A DNA stretch of 64,000 nt from Candidatus Woesearchaeota archaeon (GCA_030651135.1 JAUSCS010000006.1:442851-506850), one strand, 5' to 3'; positions 1 through 8,045 are shown, counted from the stretch's first letter. Notes: generated by a model not told the origin, from the letters alone. Translations and numbers: made by a program.

Positions 1-125
1 TATTAGTTGTTTTGTTTGACAAGGTAAATCTGACAAAAGGCAATAAAATAGAGGTGATTGGGAAAGTTGATGAGTACAAAAATAAAATAGAGGTTGTTGC
101 GGATTCGATAAGAATTATAAATTAA
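1..125 (+). CDS. C-terminal part of an OB-fold nucleic-acid-binding protein (cut by window edge)
   Basis: An open frame enters from the left edge (first full codon at base 3) and ends with TAA at 123-125. The 40 visible residues alternate beta-strand-like stretches and include the signature region LFDKVNLTKGNKIEVIGKVD. This resembles the last strands of a tRNA_anti-type OB fold, in which a 'KGD.VEV.GKVDEYKG' pattern is common. The start and N-terminal domains lie outside the window, so the full role (small replication or repair OB-fold protein) is not decidable. It converges on the minus-strand pair that follows. Confidence 0.6.
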   Translation, partial: LVVLFDKVNLTKGNKIEVIGKVDEYKNKIEVVADSIRIIN

Positions 126-130
126 CCTGC

Positions 131-256
131 TCAATCCCTGTTCCTGTATTTAATAAAACACGCGTTCTTCACCCAGCATGCATGGCATTGCTCTATTTTC
201 TCATAGTTTTCGCCATAGCACTTGTCACTTACATATTTGACTAATTTTGTTTTCAT
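131..256 (-). CDS. 41-aa cysteine-rich miniprotein
   Basis: An ATG lies directly after the stop of the YdjM-like gene (TAAATG, no gap), and 41 codons follow to a TGA. The peptide has four Cys arranged as DKC-(x)10-C-H-A-C-(x)5-C. It is basic, with no membrane segment, and looks like a small metal-binding knuckle. The zero-gap coupling to the upstream gene suggests co-translation. I recognise no family, and at this length a chance ORF cannot be excluded. Confidence 0.45.
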   Translation of the reverse strand: MKTKLVKYVSDKCYGENYEKIEQCHACWVKNACFIKYRNRD

Positions 257-742
257 TTAAATTCCACCCATTAATTTCAGTATAATCATCGCCGTTAAGG
301 CAGCAACCAGTATATGCTCTGTAAGTGAATTTGTATTTATAAAACCTTCGATTTTCAGCTTTGAAAAAGGGTATAAAAAGTTAATCCCCTCTTTTGTCAA
401 TGAATCGAGAAATAAGTGAGAAGCATAGCCGAGTATTATTGCATAAATTATTGCTTTATTTATGAAGCCAAAAAGCATAAACAAAAAAACAAGCAATAAA
501 ACTATAAAAAACAAGCTGTGGAACAATTTTCGATGGCTGAATACGGAATTTATAATGTTTGACAGCGGCCTTGTTCTTCTGCCGAGCTTTGATCTTGGAG
601 TATCAATATCCGGGAATATGGAGAAAAACAAGATTATGATCAAAAATATGGCATAATTGAGATAATTTAAATTAAAAAAATCCTTAAAAAATAACGAGAG
701 CAAGAATGCAAACAAAATATGGGTTATGAAGAGCATATGCAA
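257..742 (-). CDS. YdjM-like membrane-bound metal-dependent hydrolase (DUF457 type)
   Basis: This 161-residue integral membrane protein has about four hydrophobic segments. It carries the motifs of the YdjM/DUF457 family: PDID at residues 44-47, SHRKLFHS with H70 and H75, and the helix H109-x3-D113-x2-T116 followed by G119 and LYPF. The His and Asp residues are the presumed metal ligands facing the membrane surface. Its length is normal for the short archaeal members. The substrate of the family is not firmly known. A TATA-like GTTTATAAAG at 757-766 stands about 20 bases before the start. The small Cys-rich ORF is coupled behind it. Confidence 0.8.
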   Translation of the reverse strand: MHMLFITHILFAFLLSLFFKDFFNLNYLNYAIFLIIILFFSIFPDIDTPRSKLGRRTRPLSNIINSVFSHRKLFHSLFFIVLLLVFLFMLFGFINKAIIYAIILGYASHLFLDSLTKEGINFLYPFSKLKIEGFINTNSLTEHILVAALTAMIILKLMGGI

Positions 743-756
743 TATGAAATTTCAGA

Positions 757-800
757 GTTTATAAAGATGGTGAAAAAATCAAAACCCCAAACCTTTAAAT
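757..800. promoter_or_regulatory. Divergent archaeal promoters (YdjM-like gene / toxin-antitoxin pair)
   Basis: Two back-to-back TATA-like elements sit in the 742-848 gap. GTTTATAAAG at 757-766 reads leftward to the YdjM-like gene, and ACCTTTAAATAG around 790-801 reads rightward to the antitoxin gene. Both are placed at about the archaeal TATA-to-start distance. Confidence 0.45.
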
Positions 801-847
801 AGTAGCTGTGCATTTAAGGTGTATATCAAGTGTATGTGAGGTGTAAA

Positions 848-1111
848 ATGGAAAACAAGATGATCTCGGCGAGGATGCAAGTGAATGAGTATGCCAATAA
901 GGTGCTGGGTGTGATAAAAGCGAAATTCGGTCTTAAAGACAAATCTGAAGCTCTAAATAAGTTTGTTGAAATTTATGGAGAGGATGTAGTTGAAAAGGAC
1001 GTCAGCGATGAATACGCAAAGAAAGTAATGAATATTGCAGACAGGCATTTCAAAAAATATGGAAACAGAAAGATGAGCCTAAAGGAACTGGATAAGCTTT
1101 GCGAGGCATAA
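848..1111 (+). CDS. RelB-type antitoxin-like protein (DUF2683-like)
   Basis: This is an 87-residue hydrophilic helical protein directly upstream of a RelE-like toxin. The N-terminal stretch (MISARMQVNEYANKVLGVIKAKFGLKDKSEALNKF) has the look of a ribbon-helix-helix DNA-binding unit. The C-terminal half is a helix that could wrap the toxin. I start it at ATG 848 because GAGGTG stands at 838-843 just ahead; the frame extends upstream to a GTG at 830, which would add six residues. The toxin starts 4 bases after its stop, so the two form one transcription unit. The family role is autoregulation and toxin neutralisation. Confidence 0.7.
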   Translation: MENKMISARMQVNEYANKVLGVIKAKFGLKDKSEALNKFVEIYGEDVVEKDVSDEYAKKVMNIADRHFKKYGNRKMSLKELDKLCEA

Positions 1112-1115
1112 TTTC

Positions 1116-1388
1116 ATGTTTGACTTTGAACTTTCTGATGAGCTTAAATTTAAAATAAAGAAGCTGATCAAGAGGGATAAAAAGAAAGTAGACATAATAA
1201 ACAAGAAAATAAGGGAGATTGTCAGCAGCGATGAAGGTTCTGTAAATTATTATAAAAACCTAAGGCACGGTATGAAGGAATTTAAGGCAGTTCACATTGA
1301 CAGCCATTTTGTATTAACATTTAAAGTGGATATGCAAAAGAAATTCATCTTGTTTGTTGACTTTGACCATCACGACAATATTTATTGA
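1116..1388 (+). CDS. relE: RelE/YafQ-type mRNA interferase toxin
   Basis: This 90-residue basic protein has the RelE/ParE superfamily layout: two N-terminal helices rich in Lys, then a beta-sheet with the pattern YKNLRHGMKEFKAVHI, HFVLTFKVD and FILFVDFDHHDNIY. The final F-D-x-H-x-x-Y block is typical of archaeal RelE proteins, which cleave mRNA on the ribosome. The gene lies 4 bases behind the putative antitoxin. Catalytic residues in this family are variable, so activity is inferred from fold and context. The expected effect is growth arrest or locus stabilisation. Confidence 0.78.
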   Translation: MFDFELSDELKFKIKKLIKRDKKKVDIINKKIREIVSSDEGSVNYYKNLRHGMKEFKAVHIDSHFVLTFKVDMQKKFILFVDFDHHDNIY

Positions 1389-1441
1389 CAAATTATTTCT
1401 AAAACCCAAAACTATAAAAACCAAATTAAAAATAAGCGACC

Positions 1442-2647
1442 ATGCTTTTACTGGAAATAATAATCGCTGTTCTTATCGGCATCTGCTTTGGCATCATCAC
1501 TGGCATAACCCCTGGCATTCACATCAACCTTGTTGCCTTATTGCTGCTCAGCTTTGCCCCTTTCTTTTTGGGGTTTACAACTCCTTTGGTCCTTGCTGCT
1601 TTCATCATTGCTATGGCAATAACGCACACTTTCCTTGATGCGCTACCCTCGATCTACCTTGGCGCTCCAGACTCTGACATGGTCATGGCGGTTCTGCCCG
1701 GCCATAGATTATTGTTAAAAGGCCAAGGATATGAAGCTGTAAAATTAACCATAATCGGATCAATGGGCGGCCTGCTCTTAGCGATAATTTTAGTTCCAAT
1801 ACTTATTCCACTGACAAGCTTCTTTTACCCTTTTATAAGCGATTATATTGGATGGTTTCTGCTGCTCGTTGTTATTTTTATGATTTACAGGGAGAAGAAC
1901 AAGCTTATGGCATTGTTCATTTTTTTACTTAGCGGCATACTGGGAATAGTTGTTTTTTCAACGCCAAACTTAAAAGATCCCCTATTCCCGATGCTGTCCG
2001 GATTGTTTGGAATAAGCATGCTAGTAACGAGCATTTTTGAAAAAGTAAAGATTCCAAAGCAGAATATAACAAGCAAGATAAAAGTGCCTAAGCTTGAAAC
2101 AATAAAAGCATTGTTTTCAGGGACATTTTCAGGATTTTTAACAACAACATTTCCTGGATTGGGGCCTGCACAAGGAGCAATTATCTCAATGCAGCTCACT
2201 CCTAATTTAAGCGAGTATGCATATCTCATACTTGTTGGCTCGATAAACACAGTGAATATGATTCTAAGCCTTGTGACTGTCTATACATTGGATAAAGCAA
2301 GAAATGGGGCAATCATAGCTTTAAAAGAAATTATCGTCAGCTTAAGCCTGCAGGACATGATAATATTGTTTGCATGCGGCCTTGCTGCAGGAATTATTTG
2401 TTGTTTCCTTGCGATGTGGTTTGCAAGATTTTTTTCAAGCATAGTAAGCAGGGTAAATTACGGAATGCTCTGCCTGATCATTATTCTGTTTGTTTCAGCC
2501 CTTGTCTTTATCTTTACAGGCTGGCTTGGAATGCTCGTCATGATCACAGCAGCATTTATCGGCCTGATGGCTCCGATTACAGATGTTGGAAGAGCTCATG
2601 CAATGGGCTGCCTGATGCTGCCTGTGATTTTGTATTTTTTATTATAG
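1442..2647 (+). CDS. TctA-like permease (archaeal DUF112 / tripartite tricarboxylate transporter family)
   Basis: This 401-residue protein is almost entirely hydrophobic, with 10-12 predicted membrane segments. Two related Pro/Gly signatures, GITPGIHIN at residues 21-29 and FPGLGPAQGA around 236-245, mark the internal twofold repeat of the TctA/DUF112 fold. TctA works with a small membrane protein TctB and a periplasmic binding protein TctC in bacteria; neither is encoded nearby. Archaeal DUF112 proteins usually stand alone, and their substrate is unknown. No operon partner is visible; a repeat element lies 24 bases after the stop. Confidence 0.82.
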   Translation: MLLLEIIIAVLIGICFGIITGITPGIHINLVALLLLSFAPFFLGFTTPLVLAAFIIAMAITHTFLDALPSIYLGAPDSDMVMAVLPGHRLLLKGQGYEAVKLTIIGSMGGLLLAIILVPILIPLTSFFYPFISDYIGWFLLLVVIFMIYREKNKLMALFIFLLSGILGIVVFSTPNLKDPLFPMLSGLFGISMLVTSIFEKVKIPKQNITSKIKVPKLETIKALFSGTFSGFLTTTFPGLGPAQGAIISMQLTPNLSEYAYLILVGSINTVNMILSLVTVYTLDKARNGAIIALKEIIVSLSLQDMIILFACGLAAGIICCFLAMWFARFFSSIVSRVNYGMLCLIIILFVSALVFIFTGWLGMLVMITAAFIGLMAPITDVGRAHAMGCLMLPVILYFLL

Positions 2648-2671
2648 AATCAAGCAAGGATTAAACCAAAA

Positions 2672-2811
2672 ATGTCAAAAATTTCATACTAAACTGATAG
2701 CTGAAAATAACCACATTTCGGCTTGTGGAAATTTTTGAGCATGCTCAAAAACCACCTGATGACAGAAATGGAAGCAAAAATACCATGTATATGACTGGGT
2801 GGTTTTTGACA
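2672..2811 (+). mobile_element. MITE-like repeat, copy A
   Basis: This 140-bp element begins ATGTCAAAAA and ends TTTTTGACAG, giving terminal inverted repeats with one mismatch. Internally it holds AGCTGAAA, GGAAATTTTTGAGCATGCTCAAAA split around the palindrome GAGCATGCTC, then AACCACCTGATG and a final GGGTGGTTTTTGACA. The same blocks in the same order occur at 28468, 35743 (inverted) and 63799. It contains no ORF. It lies between the TctA-like gene and the L35Ae promoter. Confidence 0.75.
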
Positions 2812-2817
2812 GAAAGC

Positions 2818-2828
2818 TTTTTAAATTA
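2818..2828 (+). promoter_or_regulatory. TATA box for L35Ae gene
   Basis: TTTTTAAATTA is centred about 25 bases ahead of the ATG at 2848. The transcript is therefore probably leaderless, which is consistent with the lack of a Shine-Dalgarno motif. The box begins just 7 bases beyond repeat copy A. Confidence 0.55.
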
Positions 2829-2847
2829 ACCCTTATTTTGATATTTT

Positions 2848-3111
2848 ATGGAAGGAACAATTTCAAATTACAGGGGAAGCAGAAGGGTGAAGAAAGGCAA
2901 CCACATGATCATTGTAGTTGAAGGCATAGATAATAAAGAGAAAGCTGCTTCTTTAGTGGGCAAAAAGGTTGTGTATAAGACTGAAGGCAAAAAGGGCAAC
3001 GAGATCATTGGAAAAGTTGCTGCTGCACACGGCAACAGCGGCGCAATAAGAGCAATTTTTGAAACAGGCATGCCCGGTCAGGCAATTGGCAAAAAGGTTT
3101 TGATAGAATAA
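2848..3111 (+). CDS. rpl35ae: Large ribosomal subunit protein eL33 (L35Ae)
   Basis: This 87-residue basic protein carries the L35Ae pattern: G-x-I-x-N-Y-R-G-S-R, then MIIVVEGI, GKKVVYKT, GKVAAAHGNSGAIRAIF and the terminal G-x-A-I-G-K-K-V. It is a 50S ribosomal protein found in archaea and eukaryotes but not bacteria, so it is a strong domain marker. Length and start fit the family. It is a single-gene unit with its own TATA box and faces a minus-strand membrane gene. Confidence 0.95.
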   Translation: MEGTISNYRGSRRVKKGNHMIIVVEGIDNKEKAASLVGKKVVYKTEGKKGNEIIGKVAAAHGNSGAIRAIFETGMPGQAIGKKVLIE

Positions 3112-3113
3112 GA

Positions 3114-3260
3114 TTAATGTTTTCTGAATTTTAATACAATTAATGCAATTCTAACAAAAAACAGCATTATTGCAACCCATAAAAACAGCCAGAACAATGC
3201 TCCGATATCGTAATTAGTCTTTAATGCTCTGTAAAGCCGCCGATTATCAGCAGGAGCCCT
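3114..3260 (-). other. Open frame encoding one membrane segment, overlapping the end of the next gene
   Basis: A 48-codon open stretch with no ATG before its membrane helix overlaps the last codons of the 137-aa membrane gene in another frame and runs on to TAA at 3114-3116. It encodes RRLYRALKTNYDIG followed by a clear hydrophobic helix (ALFWLFLWVAIMLFF and onward) and a basic tail. It may be a frameshifted C-terminal extension of the 137-aa protein, a sequencing artefact or a decayed gene. Confidence 0.3.
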
Positions 3261-3634
3261 TCAAGTGTGATCAATATCTGATACGGCGTAAGGCTTGCGC
3301 CGAGGAAAGGTATTGAAAATGGAATCACATGGAATTTGTTCAATATCGGAATCAATCCTATTGCAAGCAGTATGATGCCAATGCCTATCAAAAACGGATG
3401 CAGCATGTTCATCTTCGGCTCTATAAGGCCGTCTACCACAACATAAGCTCCGCCGACTGCAACAACCCATATCAGTATTTCTGCAGGCAGGCCTGTAAGA
3501 AATGCAGGCAGTATAAATTTTAGAAGCCCTATTGCATTTAACAATGGAATTATTCCATATAATGCCAATATCGCGCCAACAACAAAGCTGATCGAGTCCC
3601 TTGGCCTTGTGAAGATCATCCCTTTTTTGTTCAT
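3221..3634 (-). CDS. Small integral membrane protein, unknown function
   Basis: This 137-residue protein has four hydrophobic segments: about 14-34, 40-66 with GGAYVVVDGLIEPK, 80-96 and 110-134. A clear AGAGGTGAT ribosome-binding site stands just before the ATG, which fixes the start. The gene follows the 299-aa gene by 26 bases on the same strand and is probably in one transcript with it. I recognise no family. The frame after its stop is covered by another open frame with a further membrane helix. Confidence 0.6.
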   Translation of the reverse strand: MNKKGMIFTRPRDSISFVVGAILALYGIIPLLNAIGLLKFILPAFLTGLPAEILIWVVAVGGAYVVVDGLIEPKMNMLHPFLIGIGIILLAIGLIPILNKFHVIPFSIPFLGASLTPYQILITLEGLLLIIGGFTEH

Positions 3635-3660
3635 AAAATCACCTCTTTATTAAATTACTT

Positions 3661-4560
3661 CTAACGAAATGCCCTTGATTCCACATATTGTGCTTCTGAT
3701 TTAAGCTCCTTAAGATCCCTTTCCTCCTCTCCTTTTACTTTTTCACTAATTTCCTTTAAAAAGTTTTGGACAAATACTGGAGGAAAACCCTCTTTATTTA
3801 GTTTGTAGAAGAGGTTTACAAACTCATCAATATCTTTGTTCGTGTAACCAATTAATGTAACCTGATCGTAAAATAAAACTTTCATTATTCTTTCTTCACT
3901 TTCGATGAAAGGTTTAAGGTCATTCATATTACGTTTTAGCTGTTCAAATTTTTTCGTAGTTGTAACTGCTTTTACAGATGCTGCCAATGCGCGTATTTTA
4001 TTGACAAATGCTTGTGCCTTTTTCGCTTGACCCCCTTCAGTTCTTAATAAACCAATAATTTCATTAAAAGCCCCGCCTGCAGAAATATTCTTCACACCAA
4101 GAAAAATCTTGCCTCCCTTTACCTCTCGTTCAATCATGTTTATTTCTTTATCAAGCAAATTAATAATATATCCATTCAGAATTTTCAACTGGTTAATTCC
4201 ATCATTTATGGATCTTTTTGATTGTTGATCAGCAGAATTTACTATGCCTTTTAATGCACTTATTACTGCATTGATCTCTAATACAAGATGATATTGCAGG
4301 ATAAACTGCCTGTGCATGCACACATACATTTTTTTTATCATTTTTTTTAACGTCTTGACCAATGGATGCTCTAATTTTATGATTTGTTTCATGCCACCTT
4401 TTGCCTCTGCTTCTAAAAACCGTTTATGAATTTGAGTTTCTTTTACATAATATCTGCGGACCGCTCTTGTTGAGCCGCGTTCAAACATAGCAATCATTTT
4501 ATCAGGCACGACTGAAGAAAGCCTTCCGAAAATCTTGTTCCCGTACACCATTTTCTTCAC
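3661..4560 (-). CDS. Uncharacterised helical protein (299 aa)
   Basis: This soluble, Lys-rich protein is predicted mostly alpha-helical. It has no signal peptide or membrane segment, a basic N-terminus (GRLSSVVPDKMIAMFERGSTRAVRRYYVKE) and an acidic/Lys-rich C-terminal helix. I see no catalytic motif. A TATA-like CTTTAAATAC lies upstream around 4645-4655 on this strand, so it has its own promoter behind the 831-aa gene. It is followed closely by a small membrane protein gene, and a link to the neighbouring 831-aa membrane protein is plausible but unproven. Confidence 0.55.
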   Translation of the reverse strand: MKKMVYGNKIFGRLSSVVPDKMIAMFERGSTRAVRRYYVKETQIHKRFLEAEAKGGMKQIIKLEHPLVKTLKKMIKKMYVCMHRQFILQYHLVLEINAVISALKGIVNSADQQSKRSINDGINQLKILNGYIINLLDKEINMIEREVKGGKIFLGVKNISAGGAFNEIIGLLRTEGGQAKKAQAFVNKIRALAASVKAVTTTKKFEQLKRNMNDLKPFIESEERIMKVLFYDQVTLIGYTNKDIDEFVNLFYKLNKEGFPPVFVQNFLKEISEKVKGEEERDLKELKSEAQYVESRAFR

Positions 4561-4663
4561 CTTTTTGGTTTTTTAGTTGATTATTTGATTATTTTTAATA
4601 AATTTTTCTGATTTTTACCTTATTTTATTATCTTGGAATAGTTAGTATTTAAAGTTTTGGTTG

Positions 4664-7159
4664 TTATTTTGTATGTTTATGCCAAGCATCTATTCTCTCA
4701 TCTAAAAAATCAGATATTATCTCTGCAATCTTAAATACTTTTTCATAAGTATATTGTTCATATCTTCTTAATTGAGCTTCATTTCCTGAACTCTGCGCTT
4801 TATAAATTGTTTTAATGGCTTCAAGATTATTTTTAAACCTTGATTCTTTTAAAATACGTTCACATTCTTTAATATTTATTTTTTGAAGTATTTTGATTTT
4901 TTCATCTACATTATCTATAAGATCCTTTAGATCTTTCAACATTTTTTTATCAGCCCATTTAACTGTTGCTTCTGCTGTTTTGCTTCTTATAGCCCTTTCC
5001 GCTTCTTTCTTAACCGCAATAGTTTTCTTTTTTGATTCTTTGATTTCTTTTTCTATTCCTTTTTTGATAACTTCAACAATATACCATTTTGTATCATGGC
5101 AGAATTCTTCTGTGTAATATTCCTTATTTCCTGGCTTTAAAGCCGCTGCTGTCAGCTGAATATGATAAATTCCTTGTGCATTTTTAGGTATTTCAAATTC
5201 TATTTGCACCATTGTCCCTTTCGCCATAGTTAATTCCATTAAGCGCTTGCTATTATCTTCCCTAACTTCTGTAAAGTCTCCTCTAACTAATCTTTTGATT
5301 TTCAGCTGCCATTGTCCAGCATCTATTTCTTTTACTTGGCGCGAAGCTCTTAATTCTCGGTAATCCAGATCTGTAACATAGTTCTCATAATTTTTGTATA
5401 AGTTCACAAAAAGACGGACACGCGCTTTACCGCCATAATTTTTTGTTTTAAATATTAAATGATCGTATTTATCACCAGCTGTTAACTTCTGTAGTGTTTG
5501 GCTATCTAACTCAACTTTAATGTTAGGAAGTTCTGTTGGTCTTGGAGGCGGTGTTCCTCTTTTCTTTAATGGAACAATTACACCTTCGACTGGTGGAGTG
5601 TTTTCATCAATTTTAATTGGAATCGATGGATGACCTCCTCTATCTGTATGTTTCCCTCTTGGCAAACCCTCTACAGATTCGTAGTCATCTGCCTCCCCAA
5701 AAACAATATAAGTGCCAAAGGGAACATTAAACTCAAATTCGCCATTTCTAGTTGGCTGCATGGGCGGCAAATTACGATCTCCTTCTTTTAAAACTGCTGC
5801 TCGTGAATTAGTCAGGGGCATAGGATTATTTATGTCTGTTACATCTACAATTTTGCCTTTTATTTTGCTTGTTTGTGTTGGAGGAAGAGGAACATCAAGA
5901 ACAACAAGTACATTTTTTTCTTCTTTAGTTCTATCATCAAGGTTTATTAAGTGATCTGGTCTGCCACGGACCTGATTCTGCCAACTACCGCCCATGTGCG
6001 TATTCCACTTTCCACCTTTCTCTGCATAAACTAATATGTTTGTCATTGGTAAACTTAAATCTTTAAACGAGAATTTTCCATTTTCAGAAACTTGCGGACG
6101 TATATTTAAAATGCGGGGCTGGTTATCTTGACCCAGCATATAAAGTTTAACTGTTGCTCCGTCTAAGCCAACTTCATGTCCTTGTTGAAATTCAGATAAA
6201 ATAACAACCATTCCTTCTATTGTTCCTTTTTCAGCACTACTGGATTCCATTTCGATATTATGCTCTATTCTTGCTTTGCCTGTAACTTGTATTGGATTTG
6301 ATCTGTAATCATTATATCCCTGTTTTGCTGCTGCAAGAACATACTGCCCAATAGGAACTGTAATAGCATAATTGCCCTTAGGATCAGCAAGGACAGCATA
6401 TCCCGCGCATTCTATTCTGGCATGCGGAATTTCGTGTTTTGTTGCTTTATCAGATACAACCCCATATATTGTTCCATACCCTTCCGGTGGTTCAGGCGGA
6501 ACTGGCGGCGGATGCGGCGGTTTTGGCTCTCCGTTTTCACCAAACTTAAATCCTCCTGTAAGCACTGTCAGGATCAAAGCGATCACAAACAGCACAGCTC
6601 CTATAGTTGTAATTGTCCTGTTTTTTGAAATAGAGCCGTACATCACAAGTATGAATGAAAGCACCCACAATAACGCTGTGAGCCCTTTAAGATTGCCGCC
6701 TTCTCCGCCCTCTCCTCCGCCAAAGCCAAAACCTTTCCCTTTCTTAAGCGCAAAAAACACCACTGCTAAAATCAATAAAGCAAGCAGAATCCATCCCCAT
6801 GATCCAACTCTGTTTGTGAAGAATCCAGATGCATAGCTTGCTCCGCCATTTCTTTGCACATAAGCAAAGATGGATAAAGTTGCAATTGCTGAAAGCGATA
6901 ATGCAAATATCTGGCCTGCAGGCCCGACATTGCCGCCGCTGCCTTTGAAAAACGGTATGTACTTTGATAAGGCAAAGAAGACGGAAAATAAGAAGATAAA
7001 AGTCACTAAAAACATTATTGTGTAGAATGCATACTGGTTTTCAACTAATCCGTAGAAGTTCTGGAAGAAATCATTAACAGTCAGGGCATTTGCAAACGGC
7101 ATTAAAAGCAGAGACAGCCCTAGTAAAATTGTCAGTTTTGCATTTATTTTAGCGTTCAT
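4664..7159 (-). CDS. Large membrane protein with carboxypeptidase-regulatory-like repeats
   Basis: This is an 831-residue protein. An N-terminal signal/anchor (residues 8-26) is followed by about five more membrane helices up to residue ~205, with Gly-rich loops. A proline-rich linker (PPHPPPVPPEPPEGYG, about 213-229) leads to two or three CarboxypepD_reg-like beta domains: GTIYGVVSDKATK...GNYAITVPIGQYVLAAAKQGY at about 230-300, a second near 313-415 and a third near 430-530. A further beta region and a charged helical C-terminus follow. Such domains are usually structural modules of surface proteins. The start overlaps the stop of a small RHH-like gene (ATGA), so both are translationally coupled. 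No family name fits the whole protein. Confidence 0.65.
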   Translation of the reverse strand: MNAKINAKLTILLGLSLLLMPFANALTVNDFFQNFYGLVENQYAFYTIMFLVTFIFLFSVFFALSKYIPFFKGSGGNVGPAGQIFALSLSAIATLSIFAYVQRNGGASYASGFFTNRVGSWGWILLALLILAVVFFALKKGKGFGFGGGEGGEGGNLKGLTALLWVLSFILVMYGSISKNRTITTIGAVLFVIALILTVLTGGFKFGENGEPKPPHPPPVPPEPPEGYGTIYGVVSDKATKHEIPHARIECAGYAVLADPKGNYAITVPIGQYVLAAAKQGYNDYRSNPIQVTGKARIEHNIEMESSSAEKGTIEGMVVILSEFQQGHEVGLDGATVKLYMLGQDNQPRILNIRPQVSENGKFSFKDLSLPMTNILVYAEKGGKWNTHMGGSWQNQVRGRPDHLINLDDRTKEEKNVLVVLDVPLPPTQTSKIKGKIVDVTDINNPMPLTNSRAAVLKEGDRNLPPMQPTRNGEFEFNVPFGTYIVFGEADDYESVEGLPRGKHTDRGGHPSIPIKIDENTPPVEGVIVPLKKRGTPPPRPTELPNIKVELDSQTLQKLTAGDKYDHLIFKTKNYGGKARVRLFVNLYKNYENYVTDLDYRELRASRQVKEIDAGQWQLKIKRLVRGDFTEVREDNSKRLMELTMAKGTMVQIEFEIPKNAQGIYHIQLTAAALKPGNKEYYTEEFCHDTKWYIVEVIKKGIEKEIKESKKKTIAVKKEAERAIRSKTAEATVKWADKKMLKDLKDLIDNVDEKIKILQKINIKECERILKESRFKNNLEAIKTIYKAQSSGNEAQLRRYEQYTYEKVFKIAEIISDFLDERIDAWHKHTK

Positions 7160-7329
7160 TTTAATTTTTTTAATAATTCCTTGTTTTTTTCTATAAACTC
7201 CTTCAATGCATTTTCAACAATCTTTGATCGTATCAGGCCAAGCTCCTCGCAGAGCAGAGAGAAATCTTCATAAGTTGCTTTATCTATCAGAAAATTATAC
7301 CTTTCTTTATTCTTCTTTTCCTTAGGCAT
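7156..7329 (-). CDS. 57-aa ribbon-helix-helix-like protein
   Basis: The ORF runs from ATG at 7329 to TGA at 7156 and overlaps the start of the 831-aa membrane protein gene by ATGA. The peptide begins with a basic MPKEKKNKERYNFLI strand, then two helices (ATYEDFSLLCEELG, SKIVENALKEFIEKNKELLKKLK). This is the size and layout of CopG/MetJ-type ribbon-helix-helix DNA-binding proteins. It could regulate the following membrane gene; that is inference from coupling. Confidence 0.6.
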   Translation of the reverse strand: MPKEKKNKERYNFLIDKATYEDFSLLCEELGLIRSKIVENALKEFIEKNKELLKKLK

Positions 7330-7466
7330 TGTGTGTATTATTATATACCTTTACTTATTTTTAAGTTTTATTATATTTTCTTACTTAATTCGGAGTATTT
7401 TAACTTAATATTAAGTATTAATACACACACAACTTTATAAAGATTTCGTTTTAAAAAACAAAAGGT

Positions 7467-7476
7467 TTAAATATTT
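7467..7476 (+). promoter_or_regulatory. TATA box for MntA-like gene
   Basis: GTTTAAATAT within 7466-7476 lies about 30 bases before ATG 7506, so the message would have little or no leader. The 7330-7466 stretch upstream is very AT-rich and holds no ORF. Confidence 0.5.
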
Positions 7477-7505
7477 GAACCAATTATTCTATTTGTTTGA
7501 TACAA

Positions 7506-8045
7506 ATGGTTCAACTAATTGAAATACTTGGAAATAAAAAACTAATAGAAATATTGTCTTTTTTTATTACAAGCCCTGCTGCTGAGATTTCCCAAACAGC
7601 TTTAATCAAAAAAACAAAAATAGCAAAGGCAACTGCTGTGAAATGGATGGATTTTTTAGTAAAAAATGATTTCTTAAATTGTAAAAAGATCGGTGTAACA
7701 AATCTTTACAGGCTAAACAATGACAATTTAATAATAAAGCAGCTTAAAGTAACCAATACTATCATTCAACTACAAGATCTAAGCAGATTAAAAGACAAAA
7801 ACATGGAAATATATCTCTATGGCTCGTCTTCCAGGGGTGAAGATATGGAAAACAGCGACATCGATTTATTGATCATCGGAGATGTAAAAAGAAATGAAAT
7901 AATCAATTTAATAGATGATTTATCAAAAAAAATCAATAAAAAGATAAATTTCAATATTTTTAAGTATATTGAATGGTCGATGATGCAGAAAAAAGACAAC
8001 GCATATTATGAAAGGGTTGAAAAAGACAAGATGAGGCTGCTATGA
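7506..8045 (+). CDS. mntA: MntA-like nucleotidyltransferase antitoxin with N-terminal winged helix
   Basis: The protein has 179 residues from the ATG (a TTG three codons upstream is an alternative). Residues 1-75 form a winged-helix-like domain (LIEILGNKKLIEILSFF...KATAVKWMDFLVKNDFL...YRL). Residues 100-175 are a minimal nucleotidyltransferase with GSSSRGE at 106-112 and D118-I-D120, the metal-binding pair. In MntA/HepT systems this enzyme AMPylates the HEPN toxin to silence it. The next gene is a HEPN protein overlapping by 4 bases (ATGA), which supports that role. The fused winged helix could provide autoregulation. It is longer than minimal MNT proteins (about 100 aa) because of that fusion. 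Confidence 0.82.
   Translation: MVQLIEILGNKKLIEILSFFITSPAAEISQTALIKKTKIAKATAVKWMDFLVKNDFLNCKKIGVTNLYRLNNDNLIIKQLKVTNTIIQLQDLSRLKDKNMEIYLYGSSSRGEDMENSDIDLLIIGDVKRNEIINLIDDLSKKINKKINFNIFKYIEWSMMQKKDNAYYERVEKDKMRLL

Noticed and set aside
126-130. Transposase or integrase genes near the repeats
   Set aside because: No transposase, integrase or IS-type ORF is visible anywhere in the window, so mobility of the repeats would need factors encoded elsewhere.
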